NCBI RefSeq assembly: GCF_004784475.1
Contig: NZ_SRRT01000008.1
Span: 62,001-126,000, forward strand
Source: Streptomyces bauhiniae
GTDB lineage: Bacteria; Actinomycetota; Actinomycetes; Streptomycetales; Streptomycetaceae
Length of the DNA stretch: 64,000 nucleotides
Direction of reading: 5' to 3'
Shown: positions 8,656 through 16,321 of the stretch, one piece after another
Layout: each line of letters starts with the position of its first letter
How positions within the stretch are numbered: the first letter of the stretch is position 1
The notes under the pieces: model-generated
What the model saw: only the letters and a program-made list of their open reading frames with translations
The model's database searches: none
Told to the model about the DNA's origin: nothing
Position numbers and translations under genes: made by a program

Positions 8656-9144
8656 TCAGTGCCAGGGTTCGGAGACCGAACGGAGCGTCGCGGCCGTGGC
8701 CACGGCCGCGGTGACCGCCTCGTGGCCCTTGTCCTCGCTGGAGCCCTCGATGCCGGCGCGGTCCAGCGCCTGCTCCTCGGTGTCGCAGGTGAGGACGCCG
8801 AAGCCGACGGGGACGCCGGTCTGTACGGAGACCTGGGTGAGGCCCTGGGTGACGCCCTGGCACACGTAGTCGAAGTGGGGGGTGCCGCCGCGGATGACGA
8901 CACCGAGGGCGACCACGGCGTGGTAGCCGCGGTCGGCCAATACCTTGGCGGCGACGGGGAGTTCGAAGCTGCCGGGGACCCTGATCAGGGTCGGCTCGTC
9001 GATCCCCAGGTCGTGCAGGGCGCGCAGGGCGCCGTTCACCAGACCGTCCATCACCTTCTCGTGCCACTGCGCCGCGATGACGGCGACCCTGAGGTCGCTG
9101 ACGTTGCTGCGTACGGAGATCTCCGGTGCACCCTTGCCGCTCAC
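8656..9144 (-). CDS. ribH: 6,7-dimethyl-8-ribityllumazine synthase
   Basis: Condenses the ribityl-uracil intermediate with dihydroxybutanone phosphate to make lumazine, the substrate of riboflavin synthase. The protein has 162 residues, normal for the family. It contains the substrate-site stretches RVPGSFELP and VVIRGGTPHFDYV, including the catalytic histidine. It lies 22 bases downstream of ribBA and probably forms icosahedral capsids, as in other bacteria. Confidence 0.97.
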   Translation of the reverse strand: MSGKGAPEISVRSNVSDLRVAVIAAQWHEKVMDGLVNGALRALHDLGIDEPTLIRVPGSFELPVAAKVLADRGYHAVVALGVVIRGGTPHFDYVCQGVTQGLTQVSVQTGVPVGFGVLTCDTEEQALDRAGIEGSSEDKGHEAVTAAVATAATLRSVSEPWH

Positions 9145-9166
9145 GTTGCTCCTTCGTGCTGTTCGC

Positions 9167-10492
9167 TTACTGGTTGCCGCAGGTGGACACGGCGGGGGTG
9201 TCCAGCCAGGGCAGGTCGTGGCCCATCCGGTCGCGCTTGGTGCGCAGGTACCGGACGTTGTGCTCGTCGGCGTGGACCGGCATCGGCTCGCGGCCGGTGA
9301 CCTGGATGCCGTGCCGGGTGAGCGCGTCGGTCTTGTCGGGGTTGTTGGTCATCAGGCGGACGTCGCGCACACCGAGGTCGGCGAGGATCTGGGCGCCGGC
9401 CGCGTAGTCGCGGGCGTCGGCGGGCAGGCCGAGTTCCAGGTTGGCGTCGAGGGTGTCCCGGCCGCGCTCCTGGAGTTCGTAGGCGCGCAGCTTGGACAGC
9501 AGGCCGATGCCGCGTCCCTCGTGGCCGCGCAGGTAGACGACGACGCCCCGGCCCTCGGCGTGGATGCGGGCGAGGGCGGCGTCGAGCTGGGGGCCGCAGT
9601 CGCAGCGCAGGGAGGCGAAGACGTCGCCGGTGAGGCACTCGGAGTGGACACGGGCGAGGACGCCGGTGCCGTCGCCGAGGTCGCCGTGGACGAGGGCGAC
9701 GTGCTCGACGCCGTCGGGGGCGCGGTAGCCGTAGGCGGTGAAGGTGCCGTGCCGGGTGGGCAGGCTGGTCTCGGCCTCGCGGCGGACGGTGGGCGCGACG
9801 GCTGCCACGGTCTGCTCGCGGTCGGCCTCGGCCTCGGGGGCGCGGAGGTGGGCGACCAGGTCCGCGATGGAGATGATCGTCAGCCCGTGCTTGCGGGCGA
9901 ACGGGATCAGCTCGGGCAGCCGCAGCATACGGCCGTCCTCGCCGGCGATCTCCACGATGGCTCCGGCGGGGCGCAGTCCGGCGAGCCGGGCGAGGTCGAC
10001 GGCGGCCTCGGTGTGGCCGTCGCGGACCAGGACGCCGCCCTCGCGGGCGCGCAGCGGGAAGATGTGGCCGGGGCGCACCAGGTCGGTGGGCCGCGCGGTG
10101 CCGCTCGCCAGCAGGTTGAGGGTGGTGGCGCGGTCGGTGGCGGAGATGCCGGTGGTCACGCCGTGCGCGGGCGAGGCGTCCACGGAGACGGTGAACGCGG
10201 TCTTCATCGACTCGGTGTTGTCCTCGACCATCTGCGGCAGCTTCAGCCGGTCGAGTTCGGCGCCCTCCATGGGGGCGCAGATCAGGCCCCGGCACTCGCT
10301 CATCATGAAGGCGACGATCTCGGGGGTGACCTTCTCGGCGGCGATGACGAGGTCGCCCTCGTTCTCCCGGTCCTCGTCGTCGACGACCACCACGGGCCGG
10401 CCCGCGGCGATGTCGGCGACGGCCTGCTCGACGGGGTCGAGGCGGAGGTCTTCGATGCTGTCAGCGGGGTGCAGCGGGGGTGCCGAGGTCAT
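9167..10492 (-). CDS. ribBA: Bifunctional DHBP synthase / GTP cyclohydrolase II
   Basis: Catalyses both entry reactions of riboflavin synthesis. The N-terminal DHBP synthase domain (about 1-215) has the acidic motif DDEDRENEGDL (38-48). The C-terminal GTP cyclohydrolase II domain (about 225-430) has the zinc ligands C286, C297 and C299 in HSECLTGD...RCDCG and the RGHEGRGIGL loop. Length is 441 residues. The ATG at 10492 overlaps the ribM stop (ATGA), indicating translational coupling. Both activities look intact. Confidence 0.97.
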   Translation of the reverse strand: MTSAPPLHPADSIEDLRLDPVEQAVADIAAGRPVVVVDDEDRENEGDLVIAAEKVTPEIVAFMMSECRGLICAPMEGAELDRLKLPQMVEDNTESMKTAFTVSVDASPAHGVTTGISATDRATTLNLLASGTARPTDLVRPGHIFPLRAREGGVLVRDGHTEAAVDLARLAGLRPAGAIVEIAGEDGRMLRLPELIPFARKHGLTIISIADLVAHLRAPEAEADREQTVAAVAPTVRREAETSLPTRHGTFTAYGYRAPDGVEHVALVHGDLGDGTGVLARVHSECLTGDVFASLRCDCGPQLDAALARIHAEGRGVVVYLRGHEGRGIGLLSKLRAYELQERGRDTLDANLELGLPADARDYAAGAQILADLGVRDVRLMTNNPDKTDALTRHGIQVTGREPMPVHADEHNVRYLRTKRDRMGHDLPWLDTPAVSTCGNQ

Positions 10493-11130
10493 GCGGGCGT
10501 TCCTTCCAGGACGGGCCGCGCGTTCTCGCGGGAGCGCAGCCACCAGTCGCGCATGCCCCACAGGACGAGCGCGCCGTAGATCACGTAGACGAAGCCGGAG
10601 AAGGCGTAACCGTTGGCGAAGTTGAGCGGGACGCCGACGACGTCGACGAGCAGCCAGGCGAACCAGAACTCGACCATGCCCTTGGCCTGGGCGTACATGG
10701 CGACGATGGTGCCGACGAAGATGTAGGCGTCCGGCCAGGGGTCCCAGGACAGGGACGGGTACGCGGTGAAGAGCAGCGCGACGGCGACGGTGCCGGCGGC
10801 GGCCGCCGCGATCATGGCGGCGCGTTCGCGCCAGGTGGCGAAGCGGGGGGCGATGTGGCCGTCGGCGGCCTTGCCGCGGCTGCGGCTCCACTGCCAGAAG
10901 CCGTAGACGGCGACGGCCATGACGACGACCTGCTTGCCCGCGCTGCCGGCGAGGTGGCCGTAGAAGGCGGCGAAGAGGATCAGGCCGGAGACGAGCTGGA
11001 CCGGCCAGGTGATGAGGGACCGGCGCCAGCCGAGCGCGAGGGCGGCCAGGCCGAAGAGGTTGCCGATCATGTCCGACCAGAGGATGTGCTGGCCGAACAG
11101 GGTGAACGCCTCGGTGTTGAGCGAGTTCAC
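10489..11130 (-). CDS. ribM: PnuC-family riboflavin transporter
   Basis: A 213-residue membrane protein with about seven helices and the PnuC-family motif VYGFWQWSR. PnuC proteins move nicotinamide riboside, but members encoded in actinobacterial riboflavin operons (RibM) import riboflavin and its analogues. Position between ribE and ribBA, behind the FMN riboswitch, supports riboflavin as substrate. It overlaps ribE by four bases at its start and ribBA by four at its end. Confidence 0.88.
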   Translation of the reverse strand: MNSLNTEAFTLFGQHILWSDMIGNLFGLAALALGWRRSLITWPVQLVSGLILFAAFYGHLAGSAGKQVVVMAVAVYGFWQWSRSRGKAADGHIAPRFATWRERAAMIAAAAAGTVAVALLFTAYPSLSWDPWPDAYIFVGTIVAMYAQAKGMVEFWFAWLLVDVVGVPLNFANGYAFSGFVYVIYGALVLWGMRDWWLRSRENARPVLEGTPA

Positions 11131-11732
11131 GCCCCTGCCTCCTGTCCGGCCGCGAGCAGCCGCTCGACGTACTTGGCGATGACGTCGACCTCGAGGTTGA
11201 CCGGGTCGCCGGGCTGCTTGTGGCCGAGCGTGGTCAGGGCGAGCGTGGTGGGGATGAGGCTGACGGTGAAGAAGTCGGGGCCCGCTTCGACCACGGTGAG
11301 GCTGATGCCGTCGACCGTGATGGAGCCCTTCTCCACGACATAGCGGGAGAGGGCGGCGGGCAGCGAGATCTTGACGATCTCCCAGTGCTCGGACGGGGTA
11401 CGGGCGAGCACCTCGCCGGAGCCGTCGACGTGTCCCTGCACGATGTGGCCGCCCAGGCGCGCGCCGACGGCGGTGGGGCGTTCGAGGTTGACGCGGGAGC
11501 CGACGGCGAGGGCGCCGAGGCTGGAGCGTTTGAGGGTCTCGGCCATCACGTCGGCGGTGAACTCGTCACCCTCGTGGTCGACCACGGTGAGACAGACGCC
11601 GTTGACGGCGATGGAGTCCCCGTGCCGCGCGCCTTCGGTGACGACGGGGCCACGGAGCCGGAAACGGGAGGCGTCGCCGAGGTTCTCGACGGCGGTGACC
11701 TCGCCCAGCTCTTCCACGATTCCGGTGAACAC
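11127..11732 (-). CDS. ribE: Riboflavin synthase, alpha chain
   Basis: Converts two lumazine molecules into riboflavin and the ribityl-uracil intermediate. The 201-residue protein has the two internally repeated lumazine-binding halves: MFTGIVEELG opens the first, and GGHIVQGHVDG begins the second near residue 95. The GTG at 11732, preceded by AGGAGG nine bases away, matches the conserved N-terminus. The open frame continues upstream through the riboswitch but that part is leader. First gene of the rib operon. Confidence 0.96.
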   Translation of the reverse strand: MFTGIVEELGEVTAVENLGDASRFRLRGPVVTEGARHGDSIAVNGVCLTVVDHEGDEFTADVMAETLKRSSLGALAVGSRVNLERPTAVGARLGGHIVQGHVDGSGEVLARTPSEHWEIVKISLPAALSRYVVEKGSITVDGISLTVVEAGPDFFTVSLIPTTLALTTLGHKQPGDPVNLEVDVIAKYVERLLAAGQEAGA

Positions 11733-11888
11733 GTCCCCGGTCCTCCTGCCTCTTCGGGCACGGACTCCGGGGGCCGGTCGATGACGACGGCATGGACGAG
11801 GGGGATGCACCGGGTGACGACGCCGAGAGGGACCCGTCCCGAGGGACGAGACCTGATACGGCGGCGCGCATGGTGATGCCCGCCCGCC

Positions 11889-12015
11889 GCGCACTGCCTC
11901 CCATCCGGACTTTAACCGTCGGTCCAGGAATTTCACCTGGTCAACCGGCCGCTGGAAGCGACCGGGTCGCGGACTGTAACCGCCGGTTCGGACTTTCACC
12001 GACCCCGGAGTGCGC
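11889..12015 (-). promoter_or_regulatory. FMN riboswitch (RFN element)
   Basis: Read on the minus strand, this is a clear RFN element. P1 pairs GCGCACT (12009-12015) with AGTGCGC (11889-11895). Between them lie the conserved GGTGAAAGTCCGAACC, a TACAGTCCGCGACCC block, GTGAAATTCCTGGACC and TTAAAGTCCGGATGGGAG. It sits 157 bases upstream of ribE. Downstream GC-rich stretches at about 11829-11852 can form alternative hairpins (GTCCCTCGGGAC, GGGACGGGTCCC) and are the likely expression platform. FMN binding should switch off the whole rib operon. Confidence 0.96.
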
Positions 12016-12160
12016 TGCTTCTGGTACACCGCAAGTCTGCCACGCCCGCCGGTCGGCCATACAGGGGACCGGTGTGGGCTGCCTCACAAGGGCATCGCAC
12101 GGGTGAATGCCCTGCACAACATCCCCGCATCACAAGGGAATTGAGCTTGGTCCGGACCTA

Positions 12161-12190
12161 TTGACCGGAGTGGTCTAGTCCTTTTATGGT
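12161..12190 (+). promoter_or_regulatory. Promoter with DasR-like (dre) operator in its spacer
   Basis: TTGACC (12161-12166) and TATGGT (12185-12190) are 18 bases apart. The spacer contains AGTGGTCTAGTCC, close to the dre consensus for the N-acetylglucosamine-responsive repressor DasR (core TGGTCTAGACCA). A second, similar palindrome TTGGTCCGGACC lies just upstream (about 12148-12159). Paired elements like these are typical of Streptomyces chitinase promoters. No chitinase gene follows here; a hairpin starts only eight bases after the -10 hexamer. Confidence 0.5.
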
Positions 12191-12197
12191 GCGACCG

Positions 12198-12239
12198 GAC
12201 CCGGCGGCGGTGACGAAGGCCCTTGCCCGCCGCCGGGTC
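12198..12239 (+). terminator. Strong GC hairpin directly after the dre promoter
   Basis: Perfect 13-bp arms, 12198-12210 (GACCCGGCGGCGG) and 12227-12239, with a 16-base loop. It resembles a factor-independent terminator without a T-run. Together with the promoter above and the FMN riboswitch on the other strand, it accounts for most of the 602 bases between ribE and the gene at 12335. Bases 12016-12147 hold only divergent promoter-like sequence. Confidence 0.55.
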
Positions 12240-12334
12240 ACCCCAGCCGCATGTCACATCCGCCGGGGCGCAGCCGTCCTAGGCCATGGGGCGTGCCGAA
12301 CGGGCCGCCCCGGACCTTCGGGAAGGCGAGCGGC

Positions 12335-13075
12335 ATGACCACGATCCTGGTGACGGGCGGCACCGGCACACTCGGCCGGCTGGTGACGGAGAGACTCCGG
12401 GCGGACGGCCACGAGGTACGGGCGCTCAGCCGGCACAGCGAGCCGTACGCGGTCGATCTCCGCAAGGGCGGGCCCGCGCTGGACGCGGCGCTGGCCGGAG
12501 TGGACACCGTGGTGCACTGCGCCAGCTCGCCCAACGGCGGCGACGAGAAGGCCGCGGGCCATCTGATCGCGGCCGCGCGGCGGGCCGGAGTGGCCCACCT
12601 GGTGTACATCTCCATCGTCGGCGTGGACCGGGTACCGCTGCCCTACTACCGGGCCAAGCTCGCGGTGGAGCGGCGGATCGAGGAGTCGGGTCTCGGCTGG
12701 ACCGTGCTGCGCGCGACCCAGTTCCACGACCTGATGGTCACCTTCCTGAGCAAACTCACCGCGCCTCCGCTGGCCCTCCTCCCGGCCGCCCTGTCCGACC
12801 AGCCGGTGGAGGTCTCCGAAGTCGCCGACCGTCTCGCGGAGTTGGCCCTCACGACTCCCTCGGGCCGCGTCCCCGACATGGGCGGCCTCGAGGTCCGCTC
12901 GGTCCCCTCCCTGGCCCGCGCCTACCTGAACGCCACGGGCCGGCGGCGCCGCCTCCTGGAGGTTCCCCTGTTCGGCCGGACGTACGGCGCCTTCCGCGCG
13001 GGCGGTCACCTCGCCCCGGAACAGGCGGTGGGGAAGGGCACGTTCGAGGAGTACCTGGCACGCCGGTTCGGCTGA
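12335..13075 (+). CDS. NAD(P)-binding NmrA/SDR-like oxidoreductase
   Basis: A 246-residue atypical short-chain dehydrogenase of the NmrA type. The dinucleotide-binding motif VTGGTGTLG is at residues 6-14, and YYRAKLAVERRIE (about 110) holds the usual Tyr-x-x-x-Lys-like spacing. Family members are quinone or nitro reductases, redox sensors or isoflavone-reductase-like enzymes; the substrate is unknown. The ATG at 12335 follows GGGAAGG; an upstream ATG at 12251 would add 28 residues that precede the Rossmann strand and are less likely. It is convergent with the ROK gene. Confidence 0.85.
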   Translation: MTTILVTGGTGTLGRLVTERLRADGHEVRALSRHSEPYAVDLRKGGPALDAALAGVDTVVHCASSPNGGDEKAAGHLIAAARRAGVAHLVYISIVGVDRVPLPYYRAKLAVERRIEESGLGWTVLRATQFHDLMVTFLSKLTAPPLALLPAALSDQPVEVSEVADRLAELALTTPSGRVPDMGGLEVRSVPSLARAYLNATGRRRRLLEVPLFGRTYGAFRAGGHLAPEQAVGKGTFEEYLARRFG

Positions 13076-13162
13076 GCGGAGGGCCGGGGTTGCCGGGCGC
13101 CGGAAGCGGAGGGGTGCAAGACCGGTGCCGGGCGCGCGGTGGCCCCGAGGCGCGACTGAGTC

Positions 13163-14350
13163 CTAGGGCGCGAACAGTTCGTCCTGGGCGCGGTCGCGGG
13201 CCGTCAGGAGGGCGCCGCGCAGGACGGCCGTGCCGCCGAGGGTGCCGGGGCGGACCTCGGTGGACAGGGGGGACATGCGCTTCAGGCGGGCGCCGACCCG
13301 TGCCGCGAGGGCCTCACCGCCGGCCTGGCCGACCTCGCCGCCGAGGACCACGCAGCCGGGATCGAGGATGGCGGTCACGGCGGCGGTGCCGATGGCGAGG
13401 CGGTCGGCCAGGGTGTCGAGGAAGCGGGCGGCGGGGCCGTCCCCGGCGGTCACCGCCTGGGCGACCAGCCGTGCCGCGCCCGGTCCGTCCGGCGGGCCTT
13501 CGGCCGCCAGGCCGTGCTCGCGGGCGAGGGCACTGATCGCGGCGGCGCCCGCCAGGGCGTGGAAGCCGCCGTCGCAGTCGGTCGCGGAGGGCAGCGAGCC
13601 GGTGCCGGGGACGGGCAGGAAGCCGATCTCGCCGGTACCGCCGGAGGCGCCCCGGCGCAGGCGGCCGTCGAGGACGACGGCGGCGCCGACCCCGTGCCCG
13701 AGCCACAGCAGCACGAAGGTGTCCCGGTCGCGGGCGGCGCCCTCGCGCTGCTCGGCGAGGGCCGCGAGGTTGGTCTCGTTCTCGACGGTGACCCGTGCCT
13801 TCGGCAACCGCCACTGAAGGGCGGCGACCAGACTGCGGTGCCAGGCGGGCAGCCCGCTGGAGTCGCGCAGGTCGCCGCTGGCGGGGTCGACCAGACCGGG
13901 CGCGCCGATGCCCACGGTGTGCAGCCCCGCCCACGCGTCCGGGCCCGCCTTCCGCGCCGCCTCCTCCACGGCCGCGACCGCCTGCTCGACGGCGGGTCCG
14001 GTACCGCTCCCGGCGTCGATGGGCACCGCCACCTCCGCGAGCACCCGCCCCACCAGGTCGGAGACCAGCACCAGCACTCCCCCGGTGCGCACGTCGAGCG
14101 CGGCCAGGTGGGCGCGGTCGGCGGCGATCCCGTACAGCCGGGCGTTGGGGCCCCGGCGCTGCTCGCCCGACTCCCCCACCACCCGGATCAGACCGGAGAC
14201 GGTGAGGCGCTCGACGAGGTCGCTCACGGTGGGCCGGGACAGTCCGGTGAGCTGCTTGAGCTGTCCCGCCGTCAGCGGGCCCTCCTGCTGCAACAGCCGC
14301 AGGGCGAGCCGGTCGTTGATGGCCCGTGCGGTGCTCGGTGATGCGGGCAT
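13163..14350 (-). CDS. ROK-family transcriptional regulator
   Basis: A 395-residue repressor of the NagC/XylR type: an N-terminal winged helix (about 13-70, LTGLSRPTVSDLVERL as the recognition helix) and a sugar-kinase-like ROK domain (about 80-385). The usual ROK zinc motif (CxCGxxGC) is absent: only one cysteine remains, in TDCDGG. It therefore may not fold around zinc as its relatives do, and it is probably not a kinase. It is divergent from an MFS transporter gene, with a palindrome between them that is the likely operator. Ligand unknown, presumably a sugar or a substrate of the transporter. Confidence 0.9.
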   Translation of the reverse strand: MPASPSTARAINDRLALRLLQQEGPLTAGQLKQLTGLSRPTVSDLVERLTVSGLIRVVGESGEQRRGPNARLYGIAADRAHLAALDVRTGGVLVLVSDLVGRVLAEVAVPIDAGSGTGPAVEQAVAAVEEAARKAGPDAWAGLHTVGIGAPGLVDPASGDLRDSSGLPAWHRSLVAALQWRLPKARVTVENETNLAALAEQREGAARDRDTFVLLWLGHGVGAAVVLDGRLRRGASGGTGEIGFLPVPGTGSLPSATDCDGGFHALAGAAAISALAREHGLAAEGPPDGPGAARLVAQAVTAGDGPAARFLDTLADRLAIGTAAVTAILDPGCVVLGGEVGQAGGEALAARVGARLKRMSPLSTEVRPGTLGGTAVLRGALLTARDRAQDELFAP

Positions 14351-14392
14351 GACGGGAATCCTCCCAGAGACGGGCCGCTGGACGCACTCTAT

Positions 14393-14415
14393 CTATCAGG
14401 CAGGGTCCCTGATAG
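14393..14415. promoter_or_regulatory. Palindromic operator between ROK and MFS genes
   Basis: CTATCAGG (14393-14400) and CCTGATAG (14408-14415) are exact inverted repeats with a seven-base spacer. The site lies 43 bases upstream of the ROK start and 57 upstream of the MFS start. It is well placed to let the ROK protein control both genes. Confidence 0.6.
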
Positions 14416-14471
14416 TTTGCGCGGGTGCCGAGGACGGTACAGCGGGCGACTCCCTGGGGAGGGACGTGAAA

Positions 14472-15683
14472 ATGGGTGACGTGAGCCGGCCGGCCGGGGA
14501 GGTCAGGCGTGCCCGGTACGCCGTGGCCGCCGTGTTCGCCGTGCACGGCGCGGTGACGGGTTCGTTCGCCACCCGCGTGCCCTGGATTCAGGACCACGCC
14601 GGTCTCAGCGCGGGCCAGCTCGGGTTCGCGCTGGCCTTCACCGCGCTCGGTGCCTCCGTGGCGATGCCGCTGGCGGGCCGGATCAGCCACCGCTTCGGCA
14701 GCCGTACGGCCCTGCGCGGGCTGCTCGCGCTGTGGACGCTCTCGCTGGTGCTGCCCTCGCTGGCGCCGAACCTGCTCACGCTGTGCCTGGGGATGTTCGC
14801 CTACGGCGCCGCCTCCGGCATGGCGGACGTGGTGATGAACGCGCTCGGGGTGGAGGTCGAGCGGCTGCTCGGCAAGTCGATCATGTCGGGGCTGCACGGC
14901 ATGTGGAGCACCGGCGCGCTGATCGGCTCGGCGGCGGGCACGCTGGCCGCGCATCTCGGCTCGGACGCCCGGCTGCACCATCTGCTGGCCGCCGCCGTAC
15001 TCACCCTGCTGGGCCAGCTGGCCTGCGCCTGGGTGCTGGACGTGCAGCCCGCCGAGGACGAGGAGCCGCCGCCGAGGTTCGCGCTGCCGCCCCGCTCGGC
15101 CCTGCTGATCGGCGCGGTCGGCTTCTGCGCGGTGTTCGCGGAGGGGGCGAGCCTGGACTGGTCGGCGGTGTTCCTGCGGGACCGCCTCGACGGCTCGCCG
15201 GGTCTCGCGGCGGCCACCACGACCGGGTTCATGCTGACCATGGCCATCGCCCGGATCGCCGGGGACGCGGTGGTGAACCGCTTCGGCGCGGTGCGCACGG
15301 TCCGGTCGGGCGGCCTGCTCGCCGGGGTGGGCGGTCTGCTGGTGGTCCTCGCGGACCGGCCCCCGCTGGCCATGACCGGCTTCGCCCTGATGGGCCTCGG
15401 CATCGCGGTGGTCGTCCCGCTGTGCTTCGCGGCCGCCGGGCACTCGGGACCCAACCCGAGCCAGGCCATCGCGGGCGTGGCCACCATCACCTACACCTCG
15501 GGGCTGGTGGCGCCGAGCCTGATCGGCGGGGTGGCGCAGGCGACCAGCCTGACCGTGTCGTTCGTCGTGGTGACCGTGCTGGCCTGCGCGCTGGCCGGGT
15601 TCGCGGGCGTGCTGCGCACCGCCGAGCGCGGGGGCGGCGAGGTCAGCCGGCAGGCCGCAGCAGTTCCCGGCCCGCCTGCCTGA
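14472..15683 (+). CDS. MFS transporter
   Basis: A 403-residue major facilitator with about 12 membrane helices. The A-motif-like GRISHRFGSRTALR lies between helices 2 and 3 (about residue 70). The N-terminal layout (ATRVPWIQDHAGLSAGQLG) is that of a family of actinobacterial exporters related to sugar or drug efflux pumps. The ATG at 14472 is eight bases after GGGGAGGGA. It is divergent from the ROK regulator, which probably controls it. The last 41 bases overlap, tail to tail, the thioesterase gene on the other strand. Confidence 0.88.
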   Translation: MGDVSRPAGEVRRARYAVAAVFAVHGAVTGSFATRVPWIQDHAGLSAGQLGFALAFTALGASVAMPLAGRISHRFGSRTALRGLLALWTLSLVLPSLAPNLLTLCLGMFAYGAASGMADVVMNALGVEVERLLGKSIMSGLHGMWSTGALIGSAAGTLAAHLGSDARLHHLLAAAVLTLLGQLACAWVLDVQPAEDEEPPPRFALPPRSALLIGAVGFCAVFAEGASLDWSAVFLRDRLDGSPGLAAATTTGFMLTMAIARIAGDAVVNRFGAVRTVRSGGLLAGVGGLLVVLADRPPLAMTGFALMGLGIAVVVPLCFAAAGHSGPNPSQAIAGVATITYTSGLVAPSLIGGVAQATSLTVSFVVVTVLACALAGFAGVLRTAERGGGEVSRQAAAVPGPPA

Positions 15684-16101
15684 AGCCCTCGCTCCAGGGC
15701 GCGGGCCGCAGCGTGTCCGCGTCCAGCCGGACCAGGACGCGGGTGCCGCGCGCGTAGGTCGTGGCGCCGTCGGCCGAGCAGAGCCGGAAGCCGTAGGTGA
15801 GGCCGGTGGTGCCGAGCCGCTCCAGCCAGAGGTGGACGGCGTAGGCGCCGGGGCGGGTGACGGGCGCCTCATAGCCGATGACGAGTTCGCGGACCGCGTT
15901 GCAGGCGTCGCCGGCCGTCGCCCAGTCGCCGTCGAAGCGGACCCCGCGGGCGTTCCACAGCTCGGTCCAGGCCCGCTCGACCAGCAGCGGGTACCGGGCG
16001 TTGTGCAGCAGCCCGAGCGCGTCCAGGTCGTCGAAGTGCACGGCGACGGGGACGAGTTGGCCGTACGGGACGGTGGGGGCGGTCGGCGCTTCGGCGGTCA
16101 C
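15643..16101 (-). CDS. Acyl-CoA thioesterase, 4HBT hot-dog family
   Basis: A 152-residue single hot-dog-fold thioesterase. The active-site helix region HFDDLDALGLLHNARY (about 19-34) carries the aspartate and the HN pair of the 4-hydroxybenzoyl-CoA thioesterase/YbgC class. It should hydrolyse small or aryl acyl-CoAs in the cytosol; the natural substrate cannot be read from sequence. The GTG at 16101 has AGGAG upstream. A TetR-like operator overlaps its promoter. Confidence 0.88.
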   Translation of the reverse strand: MTAEAPTAPTVPYGQLVPVAVHFDDLDALGLLHNARYPLLVERAWTELWNARGVRFDGDWATAGDACNAVRELVIGYEAPVTRPGAYAVHLWLERLGTTGLTYGFRLCSADGATTYARGTRVLVRLDADTLRPAPWSEGFRQAGRELLRPAG

Positions 16102-16154
16102 GGGCGGGGCTCCTGGGACACGATGGGCGGGGCGGCGCGCCCCCGGACCCCACC

Positions 16155-16173
16155 ATACTAAGCGACCGCTCAG
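16155..16173 (-). promoter_or_regulatory. Thioesterase promoter with TetR-type operator
   Basis: On the minus strand a good -10 hexamer TAGTAT (16155-16160) abuts the near-palindrome CTGAGCGGTCGCTTAG (16158-16173; 14 of 16 bases symmetrical). This AGCGNNCGCT pattern is common for TetR-family repressors that sense acyl-CoAs. No TetR gene is in the window, so the regulator would act from elsewhere. Confidence 0.45.
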
Positions 16174-16321
16174 GACCACTCGGAGGGAACTCCCCTGGTC
16201 AGGACGGGGTCCCCGGACACCCGTTCCCGGCGCGCGAGAGGCACCGCGGGCGCGAAGCGCACCTTCGGACCCCTGACAATGGTGCGGACCCTCTTCAGTA
16301 CAGAGAAAGCGAAACCCCACC

